64,000 nucleotides of DNA from Platanthera guangdongensis. Lineage: Eukaryota > Streptophyta > Magnoliopsida > Asparagales > Orchidaceae. The stretch is from contig CM077162.1 in assembly GCA_039583875.1 (NCBI GenBank), forward strand, positions 55,579,675 to 55,643,674, written 5' to 3'. Positions within the stretch are counted from its first letter, which is position 1. Each line of letters begins with the position of its first letter. This document shows positions 1 to 10,532 of this stretch, piece by piece. The translations under genes and the position numbers were made by a program. The notes under the pieces are model-generated. The model did no database searches. It saw only the letters and a list, made by a program, of their open reading frames with translations, and was not told where the DNA came from.

Positions 1-90
1 GACCCTTTCCTTCCAGATTCTAAATATTTCTTTCCTGCAGATGGGCAATTTCATTGAACCAAGTTCTTTATGGTTTTCTCCTGAACCCAT
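1..90 (-). CDS. Sirevirus-like gag, N-terminal end only (partial)
   Basis: The first 30 codons of a Ty1/copia gag read leftward from an ATG at 88-90 and run off the window. The start MGSG followed by a KLPI..KE.F.IWK stretch matches the start of the broken gag at 18908 (MGSG..., LPIYRKENF), where the Trp codons have become stops. Here the Trp codon is still present and no stop is seen, so this copy may be younger. The ATG lies 67 nt downstream of the primer-binding site, the usual position for copia gag. Gag would form the cytoplasmic virus-like particle. Nothing can be said about the rest of the gene, which lies outside the window. Confidence 0.7.
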   Translation of the reverse strand, partial: MGSGENHKELGSMKLPICRKEIFRIWKERV

Positions 91-156
91 CTTCTTGATC
101 TTAATTCTGCCTTATAGATCTCACTCAGGCTGTTAAGTCTAATTTTGAGTAACCAG

Positions 157-168
157 GCTCTGATACCA
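157..168 (-). promoter_or_regulatory. Primer-binding site (initiator Met tRNA)
   Basis: On the minus strand this reads TGGTATCAGAGC, the complement of the 3' end of plant initiator Met-tRNA. It lies 2 nt inside the LTR that ends at 171. It marks the LTR at 171-1815 as the 5' LTR of a minus-strand copia element whose body lies to the left of the window. Confidence 0.9.
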
Positions 169-1006
169 CTTGAAAGAATTAGCGCCTAACCACCTAGAAG
201 GGGGGGTGAATTGGTGTAATTCCTTTTTCTTCTAAAGCAGAATATCTATTCAGTTAATTAATCTGAAACAACTAGTTCTACAGCTAACACAGCACAGAAT
301 TCACAGAATCATACAATCACAGAATGCACACAGTTTTTATAGTGGTTCCCCAAGGTCTTGGTACATCCACTTTCCCCCTTCGCCTATCTAGCAGTGTGCT
401 AGATTCAGCCTAACTTCTTCTCTTCACCTCAGATCCTCAGATCTTACATCTCAGAACCCAACAAGGATCCTACAACTCAGAGTGAGTCCACACTCCTACA
501 GCTCAGGCAATCTGCCCTACCTTAGCCTTCAATAAGGCCTACAACTCAGAGATAACAATCTCCTACAACTCAGGCTCACAGCCCTACCACTCAGAGATCT
601 AAATCTCCTACAACTCAGCCTTTATAAACACAGCTTATAACTCAGATCTTATAAAGATCCTACAGAAAATTGATTTAAGTTTGTAATATACCACCACCCT
701 AGTAGAGAGAGAATGGATGGATGGCTTCTTGATCAGTTCTTGGAAGAATCTGATGGCAGAGAACAACCACTCTTAGCTTTCTTCAAAGCTTCTTGAATCT
801 GAACTCAGTAGGGTTGATCTCCTTTGAAGTTGATCTTCAATCAGCTTCTTTCTTGAAACTCAGATCTCAATCTGAATCCTTCTTAGCAGCCTGGTTCAGC
901 AACTGCACTTCAATAGATGGAGCTCTCTCTCCAACTTCTTTTATTCTATGTCTGTATCAGTATTTTTCTTCTATCATCAATCATCATTATCTGTTGAAGG
1001 AGAATG

Positions 1007-1016
1007 CCTTTATATA
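1007..1016 (-). promoter_or_regulatory. TATA box of the Sirevirus LTR
   Basis: The minus strand reads TATATAAAGG, about 800 nt into the LTR. The TGTCGACACA array lies between the LTR start and this box, so the array would be in the U3 enhancer region. Confidence 0.6.
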
Positions 1017-1149
1017 GACTTTCTCTATGGTAACCGGCTGATTCGGTTTCTAACAAACTTCTGACAGCTCTGACAGTTGCAGTAGACCAGTTGGTAATGA
1101 CAGCTGTCAAGTCATCCAGTCACTTCTTGAAATTCTGTCTGTCAGCAAA

Positions 1150-1680
1150 GTGTCGAGACTGAACTTCTTCATGTGTCTACACAAGTATACTAAGTGTCGA
1201 CACAAGTGTACTAAGTGTCTACATAAGCCTTGGTGGTGTCGACACATCGCCTTTGTTGTTGATACTGCTTCTCGACACAGCTTCTGTAGAATGTGTCGAC
1301 ACAAATTCTGTGTGTCGACACAATCACTTCTTCTCTTTAACTTTGTTGGAGCTCTGCAGTGTGTCGACACAAGTCCTGTGTGTCGACACAGTTGATGTCG
1401 ACAAAGTCTTCTGTGTGTCGACACTGCCTCTTGGTGTCGACACAGTTGTTGTCGACTAAGCTTCTTTGTGTGTCCACACTGCCTCTTGGTGTCGACACAG
1501 TTGATGTCGACTAAGCTTCTCTGTGTGTCGACACTGCCTCTTTATGTTGACTTAGTTTCTTCTGGTGTCGACACAGCCTTTCCAAGTGTCGACACAATAA
1601 ACTCCAAGTGTCGACACAGCTTTTCTCTAGTGTCGACACAAGCTTCATCCTTCTCCTGGTGTCGACACATGGACTTAGAA
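1150..1680. repeat. Array of TGTCGACACA palindromes in LTR U3
   Basis: About 20 copies of the 10-bp palindrome TGTCGACACA or one-base variants occur in about 530 bp, at irregular spacings of roughly 20-50 bp. The linkers are T/C-rich and share words such as TTCTGTG and CTGCCTCTTG. Each perfect copy contains a SalI site. Short palindromes in the LTR regulatory region are a known trait of Sireviruses. The specific word here differs from the inverted-repeat units in the neighbouring LTR. Confidence 0.85.
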
Positions 1681-2409
1681 ACTTTTTCCTGCATTCTTGC
1701 ATTTTCTTAACATGCACATATAAACTCAAAACAACATCAAATACACCTTGATGTATATCATTGAGTAAGGTGAGGCTTCTTCAAATCTGGTACACATTTT
1801 CCAATTTACCCAACAGAATCCTACCACTCGGGCATAAAAAAGAAGGCTTACAACTCAGATCCTAGACAGGATCCTACAGAAAGATTATAAGGTGTTGTTT
1901 AAAATTAACACCAGAGTAAGTACTTTTGTCCACTCCTTCCTGGACTGAGCAGATATCAGTCCAAGCTTTTGCTGATGAAGATACTGGATTTGACAGTTAG
2001 AATCTACTTCAAACAGCAACCTTCTCTTGCAGAACATGTACGATCTGCCTCTTTAGAATTCGCTTCTGATCCTGTTGTCGCAGAGGATGATTGCAGCAAC
2101 AAACTCTTTTAGCTTTCAGGTTTACTGACGATGCTCAGCTGCAATTGCGTATTCAGAAAACCATAATTGCTTGTTGTCAACTTCAGCCAACTTTCCCTTT
2201 TATTGCTAGTCGATCAACGACTTTTTGCGCTGTGGAGCCCAACATTTATTTCCCATTTGCTACCTTCCACTTGCAGAAGATGACAAAAGCTTTCCCCCAG
2301 CGCCATCAATGGCTTGCTCTATCTTTCCCACAATGATTTTGAATTGCGTTGACCTTGTTGACTTTTGCTGACTTATGCTGACGTCAGCCATCTGTGGACT
2401 TAGCCAAAT

Positions 2410-3295
2410 TGAAATATTAGCAATGGAGTTGAGTGAGTATGCTTCACTCAACTCCAAACCACTTAGAAAGAATCTTATGTCATCAGGCGTTGAGTGAGCA
2501 ACCTTCACTCAACGCCAAAACACTTAGAATAATCTTTTAGTCATTAGGCGTTGAGTGAGCAACCTTCACTCAATGCAAAAACACTTAGGAAGTTATTTTG
2601 ACTCTAGGCATCGAGAGCATTGAGTGCACTCAACGCTTTCTGCCTTAGCCAACTTTTTGTTACTTGGCGTTGAGAGCGTTAGCTTCACTCAATGGTAAAC
2701 TGCTTAACAATTATTCTGTTATCTAGTATTGAGTGTGTAAGCTACACTCAACGCCATTGGACTTAGCCAATTTTTTGTGTCTGAAAACACCGGCTCTGAC
2801 TGGATGAGAATGAATCAACGCTTTTTATCACATGGCATTGAGTGAGTGAGCTTCACTCAATACCTATGGACTTAGTCAAATATTCACACAAAATTTGTGT
2901 GACTTTGACTAACTTAGAAATACTTAACGATTTTGATGTTATGGCATTGAGTGAGTGGACTTCACTCAATGCATGTCGACTTAGCCACTTCTCAGCCAGT
3001 TTCTCTTAAGGCTTTGACTATCTCAACCTGTCTCATAGCTTTTGCTGAATGGCATTGAGTGAGTAGACTACACTCAATGCCTGTGGCCTTAGCCACATTC
3101 TTTTGTTTCTTCTTAGGCTTTGCCTATTCGAAAGACTTTTGATGTAAGATGTTAAGTGAGTAGACTACACTCAACGCCTGTAGCCTTAGCCACAATTTCA
3201 GCTGGCCAAATGTTAAGCTTAGACTAACCTAGCTATATTCAATGATTTTACTTAACTGACGTTCAGTGAATAGACTTCACTCAATGCCTGTAGAC
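2410..3295. repeat. About 11 inverted-repeat units (GTTGAGTGA...TCACTCAAC)
   Basis: Each unit is about 30 bp with arms such as GGCATTGAGTGA and TCACTCAATGCC around a 6-9 nt centre. Units are spaced about 60 bp apart at first and about 105 bp later. The spacers share words such as GACTTAGCCA. The same units recur in the other LTR at about 20180-20810 with fewer copies. The arms co-vary (GCGTT with AACGC, GCATT with AATGC), which argues that pairing symmetry, not just sequence, is kept. Confidence 0.85.
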
Positions 3296-3317
3296 TTGGC
3301 TGTACTCAGTTCTTCAT

Positions 3318-3560
3318 TGTGTCGAGGCAGTTGAGTTGTCTCGACACTTTTTATATAGAGGTGTCGACATCTTTGTCTCGACACCTCTGTCTGAATTGTC
3401 TCGACACCTCTCCTATAGAGGTCTCGACATCTTTATCTCGACACTTCTATCTGAATTGTCTCTACACTTCTTCTATAGTGGTGTCGACATCTTTGTCTCG
3501 ACATTCTATCTGATTGTCTCGATACTTTTGTCTCGACACTACTGTCTCGACACTTCTGTC
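3318..3560. repeat. TGTCTCGACA array
   Basis: At least 12 copies of TGTCTCGACA or TGTCGACA occur at 15-25 bp spacing, with linkers such as CTTCTGTCTGAAT. The same array is at 20840-21020 in the other LTR. It lies close to the 5' end of the LTR in element orientation, so in U3. TGTCTC matches the core of the auxin response element. Any role is inference. Confidence 0.8.
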
Positions 3561-3706
3561 CTTAGACAATTCCTGCCTGTCCGCCAACTTGCTTGGTGTC
3601 TACCTGCATACATAACTCAAACACACATCAAATACAACTTGTGTGTGTGATATTGACTTGTTTGACTTCTTACAAATCTTGGCCAAGTGGATCAACGGAC
3701 CCAACA

Positions 3707-4275
3707 ATCTTCCCCTATTTGAAAGAAGTCAAAACACTTATAAAAAAACTTTAGTCAAATTGTTCACATTGCTTAGTCAATGACACACACGACATATACA
3801 ACAATAAAATGTATTATTCTACCAGAGCAGATCAAGGTAATTTACCACATTTTCTACCTGCTCCCCCTATTTTGCTACAAGCTGTGTGAGACCACTTGAG
3901 TGTTGCATGTGAGCATTTCTTTCTCCCCCTGAATCTGATACCACTTGATCAGAGTAGCATTTATTTCTTCCCCTGGATTTAATACCACTTAATCAAGCTT
4001 TGATGCCACACTTGATCAATCTTTGATGTCCTTTGATACCACTTGAATCCTTTGATACCACCTGAATTTCTTCTCTCTCCCCATTTTTGACTTCTAAAGA
4101 ATAGTCAGGGAAGTGTTGGCCTGTGTTTATGTGCTGCTCCCCATATCTGATTGCAGTTAATGAAGTTGATACCATTGGTACATCTGCTAGCTTCCTGACT
4201 TCTTTCTCTCCCCCTCTTTATATAAGGTTGATTCGTCCCCTACAGCTGCCTGAATTGCTCCCCCTCAGGAGGAGC
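3707..4275 (-). other. Cluster of polypurine tracts, 3' non-coding region
   Basis: Immediately inside the 3' LTR the minus strand reads AGGGGAAGAT. At least six more AGGGG(G)AG copies (plus strand CTCCCC) follow at about 3864, 3922, 3970, 4076, 4138, 4210 and 4260. Multiplied polypurine tracts before the 3' LTR are a reported Sirevirus hallmark. There is no convincing open frame in this stretch, although an env-like gene sits here in some relatives. Confidence 0.75.
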
Positions 4276-4403
4276 CACTTTTGCCATCAAATTACTGATG
4301 CTCACTTTGGTCTTCTTACCACTTAAGGTCTTCATCTCCTGCAAGAAAGAATACATCCTGAACCAAAACTAAATCTATAGGGAGTGACTGAAGCTAGAAT
4401 AGG

Positions 4404-4836
4404 TTCAACATACCCAACTCAAAATTGAAGGTGTTGAACTTTGCTTCGTATAGTGGATTAATGAAGATGTCAGCCACTTGCTTGTCTATGGGGATAAACT
4501 CAAGGGTGATATCTTCCTATTTCACATGCTCCCTAATAAAATGATATCTAATTTCTATATGCTTAGTCTTATTGTGTGAGACAAGATTCCTAGCAATAGA
4601 AATAGCACTTGTAGAATCACAATAAAGAGATCTACTTACTTGGATGTCATAATCCTGGTGCTGATGCTGAATCCACAACAACTAAGCATAACACTTGTCT
4701 GCTTCTTTCTTCTCTAAGATACTAGTCTTCATCCTAAGAACTGATAGGTCCCTGTAATGCTTTTTCTGTCTTCTTTTCATCATGTAAAATCTGCATCTGA
4801 GCAGCCAGTTAGTTCGAAATCCCTATTTCTAGGGTA
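4404..4836 (-). pseudogene. Copia RNase H, broken
   Basis: The minus strand encodes a copia RNase H end: a CDSTSAISIARN stretch, then HNKTKHIEIRYHFIREHV, then a DKQVADIF-like stretch near the C terminus. Three or more in-frame stops interrupt it, including a TAG where the family usually has a Trp or Glu codon. In life this domain removes the RNA template during reverse transcription. It follows directly from the RT fragment at 4837-5052. This copy is certainly non-functional. Confidence 0.8.
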
Positions 4837-5999
4837 CTATAGGCCAAGATTTGGTATGCCTTTAAGATATCTCAAGATCCTCTTTACAACAAAATAGTGA
4901 GATTCTTTAGGGCAGACCTGATACCTAGCACAGATCCATGTAGCATACATGATGTCAGGTTTATTGGTTGTTAGGTATATAAGGGAGCCAGGTATCCCTC
5001 TATACAAAGTTTCATCAACATGTATCCCTGCTTCATCTTTGTTTAAAGGCATACTATCCCTATGGGAGTTTTCATAGTGGAGGTATTCTCCATTCTGTAT
5101 TTCTTAATCAACTCCCTGGTGAACTTGGACTGGGATATGAACAAGCCATCATTAGTCTGTCTTACTTAGAGTCCCAAGAAGAACTTGAGGCCACCCATAC
5201 TACTCATCTCAAACTTTCCTTGCATAAGTTTAGCAAACTTCCTGCAAAGGTTGTCATTAGTAGATCCAAATATAATGTCATCAACATATATCTGGACTAG
5301 GATGATCTTGCCCTTAGATTCATTTAGGAATAGGGTCTTGTATATTTTTCCCCTTAAGAATTTGTTCTCAATGAGAAAACAAGACAAGATTTCACATCAT
5401 GCTCTAGGGGCTTGCTTTAACTCATATAGAGCTTTCTTAAGCCTATAAACAAAATTAGGAAAGTTAGAGTCAACAAAACCTTATGGTTGATCTGCATATA
5501 CTTCCTCTTTCAAGTCCTCGTTCAGAAATACTGACTTCACATCCATCTGGTCGACTTTGAATCCTTAATAGGCAGCAAATGCAAAGAAGAGTCTTATTGC
5601 TTCTAATCTGGATACTAGGGTAAATGTCTTGTCAAAATCTATTCCTTCTTTTTGTCTGTATCCTTTAGCCACCAGTCTAGACTTGTTATTGACAATAATG
5701 ACATTCTCATCTAATTTGTTCCAATAGATCCACTTAATTCCTATGACATTATGCTCCTTAGGCCTGGGAACCAACTTCCAAACTCTATATCTCTTGAACT
5801 GGTTCACTTCTTCCTGCATTGCCCCAATCCAAAATTGGTCTTTGATTGCATCTTCAAACTTCTTAGGATCTACTTGTGACAGGAAACTTGAGTAGAGTGC
5901 TGTGTTGATACTCTTAGTCCTTGTCAGTACTCTTTGGCTTGCCTCACCAATGATTTGGTGTGCTGGATGATCCCTTAGATGTCTTAGAGATGGAGACAA
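4837..5999 (-). pseudogene. Copia reverse transcriptase, broken
   Basis: Three fragments in order cover the RVT_2-type domain. The first (5999-5565) has [24 protein letters not shown] and [19 protein letters not shown]. The second (5387-5166) has the catalytic IYVDDIIFGSTN. The third (5052-4837) has YRGIPGSLIYLT..PDIMYA and RILRYLKG. The YVDD active site is intact, but stops and frameshifts separate the fragments. The enzyme would copy element RNA into cDNA inside virus-like particles. The gap at 5388-5564 still reads as RT out of frame. Confidence 0.85.
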
Positions 6000-7065
6000 T
6001 CTAACTTCAGCTAGATGTTCCTCATTATCTTTAGCTAGTTGTACTTCATCCTCAACTTATAAGTCATGAGCTACCTCTAGACAGCACACATCTTTTCCCT
6101 TATATTGGACTGCTGGAGCATCTTCCTTGATGGTAATTAAGCTTGTCCAATACCTGTTCTATGCCTGCAGAACTAGAACAGGAGTTAGGCAGCTCATAGT
6201 TAATCATGTTAGATTTATCAAAAACTACATGAACTGACTCTTCTATAACTTGAATTATCAAGTTGTTGATCTTATATGCCCTATTGTTGTTACTGTATCC
6301 AACAAAGATCCCATCATGGGACTTGGCAACAAACTAATCACGTAGGACTTTCAATTGTTCAGGAAATAGCACTTGCTACCAAAAATCCTTAAGTTGGATA
6401 AGTTTGGTTTTCTGCCTTTCAAGATCTCATAGGGAGTCTTCTTGTGACTTTTAGTAATAGAAGCCTTATTAAGGACATGATATGCAGTGTTAATTGCCTC
6501 AGCCTAGAAGTGTTCAGGGAGAGATGTGTCACTTAACAAGGTTCTACCAGCCTCTATAAGGGTTCTATTTTTCCTCTCAGCAATTCCATTTTGTTGGGGT
6601 GTTCTAGGAGAGGAGAATTCCTAGTGAATTCCTTGCTCTTCACAGAACCCTGTCATGCTTGCAGACTGAAATTTAGACTCATGGTCACTTCTGATTTTGA
6701 CCATAGTATTGTCTAGTTCATTTTGTATCTGCTTGACAAAAGTCTTGAAGACTTCAAGGGTTTCATCCTTTCTCTTAAGGAAGAACACCCAAGCAAACCT
6801 AGAAAAGTCATCAACAACAACAAGGGTGTAGACTTTCCTACCTAGATTTTGAACTAACATAGGACCAAACAAGCCCATATACAGGAGGTATAAGCACCTC
6901 ACGGAATCTTTGTCCCCAATGCTCTTGAAGGGGGTCTTAGTCTGTTTTCCCTTTTGGCATGCAGAGCAGATACCCTCCTTAGTGCATTTTAACTTGGGGC
7001 CATTTCTGACTAACTCTTCACTAAAGATTCTGTCTATGGTCTTATAGTTCAGATGAGCCAGCCTC
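6000..7065 (-). pseudogene. Copia integrase, broken
   Basis: The open stretch at 6902-6621 has the rve core: LFGP near the first catalytic Asp position, VVVDDFSRFAWVFFLKRKDE, then IRSDHESKF containing the second Asp. Upstream (6905-7065) degenerate sequence fits the zinc-binding N-terminal region, and downstream (6000-6620) a broken C-terminal part leads into RT. At the first catalytic position MGLFGP stands where the family usually has HxDLFGP, so that Asp looks lost. Integrase joins cDNA ends to host DNA. Many stops; not functional. Confidence 0.75.
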
Positions 7066-7831
7066 TTATGCCATTGGACAATAAAAATTTAGACAATAGA
7101 TATTTCCTCTCCTAGTGTCTATCAAGATGTCTCCTTGGTCACTTGACCTCCTAATTTGGCACTTATCCTTGAGGAAGGAAATGTCATAGACAAGATCACA
7201 TAGTTGGCTTATTCTTATTAGGTTGTGTTGCAACCATTTCACATAAGCTACTTGTGTGATAGTGATTATGTCATTTGATATCTTACCATACCCTTTGGTC
7301 ACTCCCATTTCTGAACCGCCAAAGATGACTTTGGGTCCACTCTTTACTGGAGTGTACTCCTTCAGCATACTCCTTATTCCAGTCATGTGCCTGGAACACC
7401 CAATGTCTAAGTACCATTTAGGGGAATGGCCACTTGGACTAACCTGCAAGGCAAAAATCAGTTAACCTTAGGACCCCAATTCTTTTTGGGTCTTAGGTGC
7501 ATGTTAGTCTGATAATAAACATTCCTGCCTGTAGCTCTTCTGACAGGCAAGCTCTCTTGCTTTTGGCACACTTATATTGTACCAGCAATCTAGAGCATAG
7601 TGGTATACTCTGCCACAACACCAACACTCATAGTTATCATACCTTCTTTTAAGAGCTGGTCTAGTGGCTGTGTTGATAGCAGTTTTTGGTCTAGAAGGTG
7701 TAGCTGCAGTCCTGTTCTTGTATGTCCCAACCCTAGTCTGACTAGTGATGGGTATAGTAATAGAAGTGTTTGGGATATCTTGAGCTCCAGTAGCAGCTGC
7801 TTTATTTTCAGAGATCATACTCTTGATGGCC
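7066..7831 (-). pseudogene. End of gag (second CCHC knuckle) and copia protease
   Basis: At 7818-7504 the minus strand encodes a CCHC knuckle (CWCCGRVYHYALDC, spacing C-x2-C-x4-H-x4-C). A NWGPKVN stretch follows, and at 7449-7066 the aspartic protease begins with WYLDIGCSRHMTG. The family active site is D-S-G, so Ile has replaced Ser. A gag-pre-integrase-like region follows. The GPKV stretch is the same junction that ends the small copia ORFs at 27569 and 29980 (GPKVIWV). G1 interrupts the frame at 7837. Confidence 0.8.
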
Positions 7832-7904
7832 TCAGATGTAACGCCCCAAAAGTCAAAGAGGGACGGACAGCGTTCAGAGCCAAGTTTGGGTCTTGGTGGG
7901 GGTC

Positions 7905-8530
7905 ATACGGCCTAGGACACGGGCGTGTCCCTGGCCGTGTCATGCTCGGGTTCGACGAAGAACCCGGGTAGTCGACGAACTGGTCTCGACGAAGTGTCGA
8001 GACAGTGAACATGGCTTAGGACACTGGCGTATCCATGGCCGTGTAGTGCTTGGGTTCGTCGAGAGCCAGGGAAGTCGACGAACTGCGCTCGACGAAGTGT
8101 CGAGATAGTGTACACAGCCTAGGACACGGGCGTGTCCAAAGCCGTATCGTGCGTGTGTTCGACGAAGTGGCGGTCAACGATCGTCGAGACTTCGAACACG
8201 GCCTGAGACACGTGCGTGTCCCAGGCCGTGTCCTGCTCGGGTTGCTGGCCGGGCCGTGTGAGGGGATAGACATGGCCTGGAGCCCAGGCGTGTTCGTGTT
8301 GGACACGGGCGTGTCGAGTACCCATGTTCTCCTCAGGTGGGGTTTGTTCCTGTGTCGATGGAGGAACACGCCCATGCATACGGGCGTGTACTTAGTGAGA
8401 CGGCCGTGTCAACTTTGACACGTGCGTGTTCAGAGCCCATGTCCTATTATGGGTGAGACGGTTTCGGCATTGATTGAGGCATACGGCCTTGGACACGGGT
8501 GTGTCTCAAGCCGTGTTCGGCCCAAGAATT
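7905..8530. repeat. Palindrome cluster GACACGGGCGTGTC / TCGACGA in G1 LTR
   Basis: About eight copies of GACACGGGCGTGTC or close variants lie at about 80-100 bp spacing. They alternate with TCGACGAAGTGTCGAGACA and AACACGGCCT words. The right LTR repeats the cluster at 14150-14780. It is CpG-dense and gives long spurious frames on both strands, which I do not call as genes. Confidence 0.85.
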
Positions 8531-8805
8531 TTGGTTTTAAGAGCGAATCTAGGTCGTTCGTTTCCTTCTTTTAGGATCTGATGGTCTAGGGCTGTCCTTG
8601 TTGAGTTATGCCGGGAATAAGGTTTGGAAACCCTCGTTATTCATCAAGTACTCTCCTTTTCTAAGTTCTAGAGAGAAGGGAGAGCAAAGAAGATGGTGAA
8701 GGAGAGATCTGGCTGCCGGAGAAGCTTCGGAGCCCCAAATCACGAGCCGAGTCCAGATCCGCGGAGGCAAGTCCATTGCAGTGGTTTTGAACCAGTTAAG
8801 TTCCC

Positions 8806-8829
8806 ATGGAAAAGAAGAGGGGTCGTAAG
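8806..8829 (+). other. Candidate gag leader exon in LTR, donor site lost
   Basis: ATG plus seven codons (MEKKRGRK), the counterpart of 15073-15096 (MARKRGRK) in the 3' LTR. There the exon is followed by GTAACG, whereas here it is followed by ATAACG: the GT of the donor has become AT. If the exon is real, this 5' LTR can no longer splice at this point. Confidence 0.45.
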
Positions 8830-10388
8830 ATAACGACACTTCTCCTCTTGGTTTTAGGATGCTTGTTTAGCATCTTTTCTTTCAAGCTTTTGGGCACCAC
8901 ATCTCTCAAATGAGAGGGGTTTGGGTCGCCATGGTTCAAGAGGTACCTCCGGGTCGATTGAGTCCATCCTCGACATGATTTTGCATTAGAGATCCGCTGC
9001 GTTAGTGGATTAGGAATGGTGAGTGAAGCCGTGGTCACGACCGTTAGTCCGACTCGGTGATTTTGCATTACGAGCATTTAGGATTTTGTAGAAATCCGTT
9101 GCAACAAGATGCTGTTTGTGATGTTTGTTCTTTCCCCCTTTTCTCGAGTGAGTACGTGTAGCCGGAACCGGACAAGGTTAGCTCCGTAATGGCGGTAGAT
9201 GGTTTCCTTGGTGGACAAGGTTAGCTCCGCATTGGCGATAGATAGTTTCCTTGGTGCGCGAGGAAGTTGTTGTACAAACGATGGATTAGGGTGGGAATGT
9301 TTATGGATTGTGATGTGCTAATACACGACTTTATCTCTCTGGTCGGCTGGCTATCCCGTGACGTGCAAGTCATGTGGGGAGAGTGTCCCGGCGACACTAG
9401 TCCCCTTCTGTGAGACTGATAAGAACGCCAAGCATGGGGCAAGCCCGGGCATTGAGTCCATGAGCGGGTGGGGTCCAACAAGGGTTCTGAGAACCGGTCA
9501 GTGTGTTAGACGGAATCCTGACGTGAGAAGTCAGAGCTTACAGGCAAGCCCGGGTCTAAGACCATAAGTGGGTGGGGCCTTGGCAAGAGTTCTGTGTGGC
9601 GGCTTGTATGTCGTTAGTGGAATTGCAGTACCCGTTTTGCTTGACGCTTAATGCCAATGGGGAAATTGAAAGTACCCAGATGTTTGATGTTGTGCTAGAA
9701 GCATACACGATAGGGTGCCTTGGGTGATGCTCGGGTTTTGCATACATGATGCATAGTAAGCCCCCTTTTTATTATATGCTCAACAATAGAAAACGTACAT
9801 GTTGTTTGAGACATCCAAGCCTATTATTTTAGTGCCTTACTTGTTTATGTATATGGTATACGAAGTGTTGACTTGCAGGTTGGAGGGGTACCCCGGGGTC
9901 CGTTAGGGGCGGGCGGTAGGAAATGTGTTTGTTACACAGTTTGAGGTCAGCCTTTGCTGACCGATGTTACAACCAATTTTTACAGGGCAAGGATCGCAAG
10001 CAGGAGCTAGCTCGCCGGCCAATAAGGCCTAAGCCTCATGAAGTGTTTCCAGTTTTGTACTAGCTCTTTTCTTTTGGTGGCCTTGTATGTTTGATGCTTT
10101 TGTTTTCCAGCTTGCATGCCGAGGTAGTCTAGGAGTGTTTATGTGCACTGTTATTGATGTTAACTTTTGGAGTTTGTACTCTCTATTATTGTAAGGCCAT
10201 AAGGCCGTTTCGATACTCTTGTGTATGTGGATAACTTTTAGTCTTGTTTGCTGTTTCTGCTGTCGTTTGATATTGAGTTTTGAGATTGGGTAGTTATATC
10301 ATCTTTTAATGCGAAAGCTGTGACGTCTGTATGTTGTGGGGCACCGGCCGGACCCATATTTTACGCTCATTACAGGGGAGGTGTTACA

Positions 10389-10407
10389 ATTTTTTATCAG
10401 AGCGAGG
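10389..10407 (+). promoter_or_regulatory. Primer-binding site, decayed
   Basis: Directly after the LTR, ATTTTTTATCAGAGCGAGG retains TATCAGAGC of the initiator-Met site, while the TGG start has become TTT. The 144 bases up to 10532 are leader with a good polypyrimidine tract and AG at 10531-10532. Confidence 0.7.
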
Positions 10408-10532
10408 TTTAGATTCGAGGTCAGTGCGTATAAAAGTTATCCACATAGGAGTAATGCGGGACCATGTGTGTCCTTATGTTTGAGTCTTGCAATTAAGAGT
10501 CTGATTCCTTGTTACCTTGCTTTTCTTAATAG

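Larger units (their letters stand above)
171..1815 (-). repeat. Sirevirus 5' LTR (left nested element)
   Basis: This 1645-bp LTR starts TG at 171 and ends ACCCAACA at 1815, so on the minus strand it begins TGTTGGGT. It has the primer site at its inner edge, a TATA box and a dense TGTCGACACA array. At 1816 the sequence switches abruptly into the middle of a different but related LTR (homologous to about 19521 onward). The simplest reading is that this element inserted into that LTR, with GAATC (1816-1820) as the expected right-hand target duplication. The open reading frames on either strand inside it look like by-products of the repeats. Confidence 0.8.
1816..3706 (-). repeat. Sirevirus 3' LTR, inner part
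   Basis: Colinear with about 19521-21171 of the other LTR and ending in the same GGACCCAACA. The portion homologous to 18989-19520 is missing here and should lie left of the window, beyond the inserted element. It contains the inverted-repeat units and the TGTCTCGACA array described separately. No gene. Confidence 0.85.
7837..10388 (+). repeat. G1 5' LTR
   Basis: 2552 bp, TG...CA. In order it holds a palindrome cluster (7905-8530), a probable start region with CTAGAGAGAAGGGAGAG (about 8668), a candidate 24-nt leader exon (8806-8829), then U5. U5 contains two copies of a 44-bp unit (ACAAGGTTAGCTCCG...) near 9170-9260 and a duplicated GGCAAGCCCGGG stretch near 9440-9590. The TATA box is not obvious. 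No other gene. Confidence 0.9.

Noticed and set aside
1150..1680. CRISPR-like array of repeats and spacers
   Set aside because: Repeats are 10-bp palindromes at irregular spacing in a plant LTR, with no cas genes; spacers share sequence.
1107..1729. Cys-rich repetitive proteins (CRHKCTKCLHK-type)
   Set aside because: Direct translation of the TGTCGACACA array in an LTR.
7450..7503. Tiny intron at the Sirevirus gag-PR junction (GTTAAC to TTGCAG)
   Set aside because: About 25-40 nt is too short for a plant intron, although the CTTGCAG word is also seen after the small copia gag.
7893..8418. Long frames on both strands in G1 LTRs (also 14141-14663, 53345-54049, 60011-60616)
   Set aside because: Stop-poor because of CGACGA and ACACGGGCGTGTC words; present in both strands; no start context or domain.
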